A DNA stretch of 64,000 nt, taken from the NCBI RefSeq assembly GCF_002261425.1, contig NZ_NEVJ01000001.1, forward strand, positions 1,217,083 through 1,281,082. Reading direction: 5' to 3'. Origin of the DNA: Bordetella genomosp. 9. GTDB taxonomy: Bacteria; Pseudomonadota; Gammaproteobacteria; Burkholderiales; Burkholderiaceae_B. The stretch's first letter is position 1; every line of letters begins with the position of its first letter. The translations under genes were made by a program, and so were the position numbers. Under the pieces are notes generated by a model, which worked only from the letters and a program-made list of their open reading frames with translations, did not search any database and was not told the origin of the DNA. Shown piece by piece: positions 63,456 to 64,000 of this stretch.

Positions 63456-63675
63456 CGTACCTTTCACTGCAAATGCAAGGGTAATGGGCTCTCGGCAATC
63501 GAACCAGAACAAGGCGCATACTCATTCCGTCCCTAATCTGGTGTCGCTGAACAACGGAGCTGTGTGGCGCTCGTCCGAGCCGTACAACGGGCTGGCGACT
63601 ACCGCCACTGGTTCTTCCGGTGGCGCTGAAAGCCGGCCGGACAACACTGCCTACAACCCGCGAATCCATGTCTAG
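63448..63675 (+). CDS. Alternative tail-fibre tip cassette 2 (silent, plus strand)
   Basis: Frame MRDVPFTANARVMGSRQSNQNKAHTHS...GGAESRPDNTAYNPRIHV. The ATG overlaps the stop of cassette 1 and has no ribosome binding site, so it is likely a coincidence of the conserved junction. The KAHTHS block and the final SRP-N-AYNPRIH are those of phage collar/fibre tips. It ends one base before the end of cassette 3, which is on the other strand. Confidence 0.75.
   Translation: MRDVPFTANARVMGSRQSNQNKAHTHSVPNLVSLNNGAVWRSSEPYNGLATTATGSSGGAESRPDNTAYNPRIHV
63465..63479 (+). repeat. Shufflon crossover site 2
   Basis: CACTGCAAATGCAAG in plus orientation, the start of cassette 2. Same 15-base core as sites 1 and 3. 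Recombination with site 3 (opposite orientation) would invert the 63.5-63.9 kb segment. Confidence 0.75.
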
Positions 63676-63676
63676 A

Positions 63677-63907
63677 TCACGCATGAAGACGCGGAAAGAA
63701 GGCTAGGTTTATGGGGCGGGTTTCAGCGCCGCCTGTGTTCGTGGTGAGCCCCCAGCCGCCCGTAGCAGCACTCGAAGCCACATCTACCAAGCCGCCGGAA
63801 CCGATAGACAGCGACTTGGACGAGAGCTGGTGGCTGTGGGCCTTGAACGCGTCGCTCTGCCTGGATCCGAGCGCCCTTGCATTTGCAGTGTCAGGTACGT
63901 CACGCAT
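63677..63907 (-). CDS. Alternative tail-fibre tip cassette 3 (silent, minus strand)
   Basis: Frame MRDVPDTANARALGSRQSDAFKAHSHQLSSKS...GGAETRPINLAFFPRLHA on the minus strand, the same strand as the tail genes. It has the classical tip signature (GSRQSDAFKAHSH and GGAETRP-N-AF-PR). The ATG overlaps the stop of cassette 4 (ATGCGTGA) without a ribosome binding site. As it stands, cassette 4 precedes it, so it is not expressed unless a rearrangement joins it to the constant gene. Confidence 0.75.
   Translation of the reverse strand: MRDVPDTANARALGSRQSDAFKAHSHQLSSKSLSIGSGGLVDVASSAATGGWGLTTNTGGAETRPINLAFFPRLHA
63876..63890 (-). repeat. Shufflon crossover site 3
   Basis: CACTGCAAATGCAAG in minus orientation, the start of cassette 3. 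It is inverted relative to sites 1 and 2, the arrangement needed for inversion, not deletion. Confidence 0.75.
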
Positions 63908-64000
63908 GGATGCGAGGATGGTAGGCGGCGTTCACCGGGCGGGTTTCGCTCGACGATCGCGCAACCCGAGCCGAGTCGAAGCTGACCTGGTGATTGATGC
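63900..64000 (-). CDS. Tail-fibre C-terminus (cassette 4), truncated by window edge
   Basis: The last 32 codons of a fibre tip (INHQVSFDSARVARSSSETRPVNAAYHPRIHA) reading in from the right edge on the minus strand. It is either the currently expressed end of the fibre gene or a further cassette. It is identical to the end of cassette 1 over 104 bases but differs at the base next to the edge, so the upstream parts may differ. Confidence 0.7.
   Translation of the reverse strand, partial: INHQVSFDSARVARSSSETRPVNAAYHPRIHA

Noticed and set aside
63150..63512. Minus-strand 120-codon frame across cassette 1
   Set aside because: It is antisense to cassette 1 and spans two crossover sites; the tip signature is in the plus frame.
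61575..64000. Diversity-generating retroelement (as in Bordetella phage BPP-1)
   Set aside because: No reverse transcriptase, accessory gene or template/variable repeat pair with adenine-specific differences is visible; the variation is by cassettes with inverted sites.
61338..64000. Serine DNA invertase (Gin/Cin type) driving fibre switching
   Set aside because: No serine recombinase gene is in the window, and the 15-bp site does not resemble gix/cix sites as I know them. One could still lie off-window.

Overview
The window is a high-GC betaproteobacterial chromosome, most likely an Alcaligenaceae member of the Bordetella/Achromobacter type. The signs are the LptD-SurA-RsmA block, the split glyQ/glyS glycyl-tRNA synthetase, the MurU/AmgK recycling pair, fused SpmAB and three orphan Bug-type (tripartite tricarboxylate) binding proteins. 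About 46.3 kb is core chromosome. From a tRNA-Arg(CCT) gene to the right edge (about 46.3-64.0 kb) lies one end of a P2-like temperate myophage prophage that continues past the window.

Core chromosome, left to right: the 3' part of dnaK, then dnaJ; a Bug receptor; a divergent pair of a polysaccharide-deacetylase-like enzyme and an IclR regulator, followed by an amidase and a cytochrome b561; a DUF6776-type coiled-coil membrane protein; murU-amgK (cell-wall recycling); lptD-surA-rsmA (outer-membrane biogenesis and 16S rRNA methylation); glycerate kinase; pyruvate kinase; fused SpmAB; peptide deformylase; glyoxalase I; a second Bug receptor; a YgjP-type metallopeptidase; plsC-gmhB-glyS-glyQ; an enoyl-CoA hydratase; class I fumarase; folK-pcnB-HAD phosphatase-hda; purM; miaA-mutL; a DedA protein; amiC-tsaE; fumC; a third Bug receptor; a YbaK-type deacylase; a GlxA-type regulator; an HD-domain protein; and a PBP7-like endopeptidase. 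Many neighbours overlap by 1-4 bases, which suggests compact operons.

Prophage, left to right: tyrosine integrase; a leftward early operon (ribbon-helix-helix protein, Ogr-like zinc finger, several small unknown proteins, DUF4406 protein, TOPRIM primase-helicase, two small proteins) facing a rightward XRE repressor across a 70-base operator-like region; two rightward accessory genes sharing a GD-N-QV motif; then the leftward P2-type tail block read as sheath FI, tube FII, E/E' (with a -1 slippery site), tape measure T, U and D. Upstream of the sheath, in the slot where P2 carries accessory genes, lie a Mu Com-like protein overlapping a DNA methyltransferase and, on the other strand, an Rci-like tyrosine recombinase. 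Next come a tail-fibre assembly gene and then several alternative tail-fibre C-terminal cassettes on both strands.

The most interesting part is the right end. The cassettes at 63.2-64.0 kb each begin with the same 15-bp site and end with the same kind of fibre-tip motif. They are arranged head to head like an IncI plasmid shufflon, and a Rci-like recombinase lies about 0.4 kb away. I infer a phage receptor-binding shufflon. The second notable system is the Com/methyltransferase pair, in which a hairpin buries the methyltransferase start codon, recalling translational control of Mu mom. The constant part of the fibre gene, the head genes and the other attachment site are outside the window.
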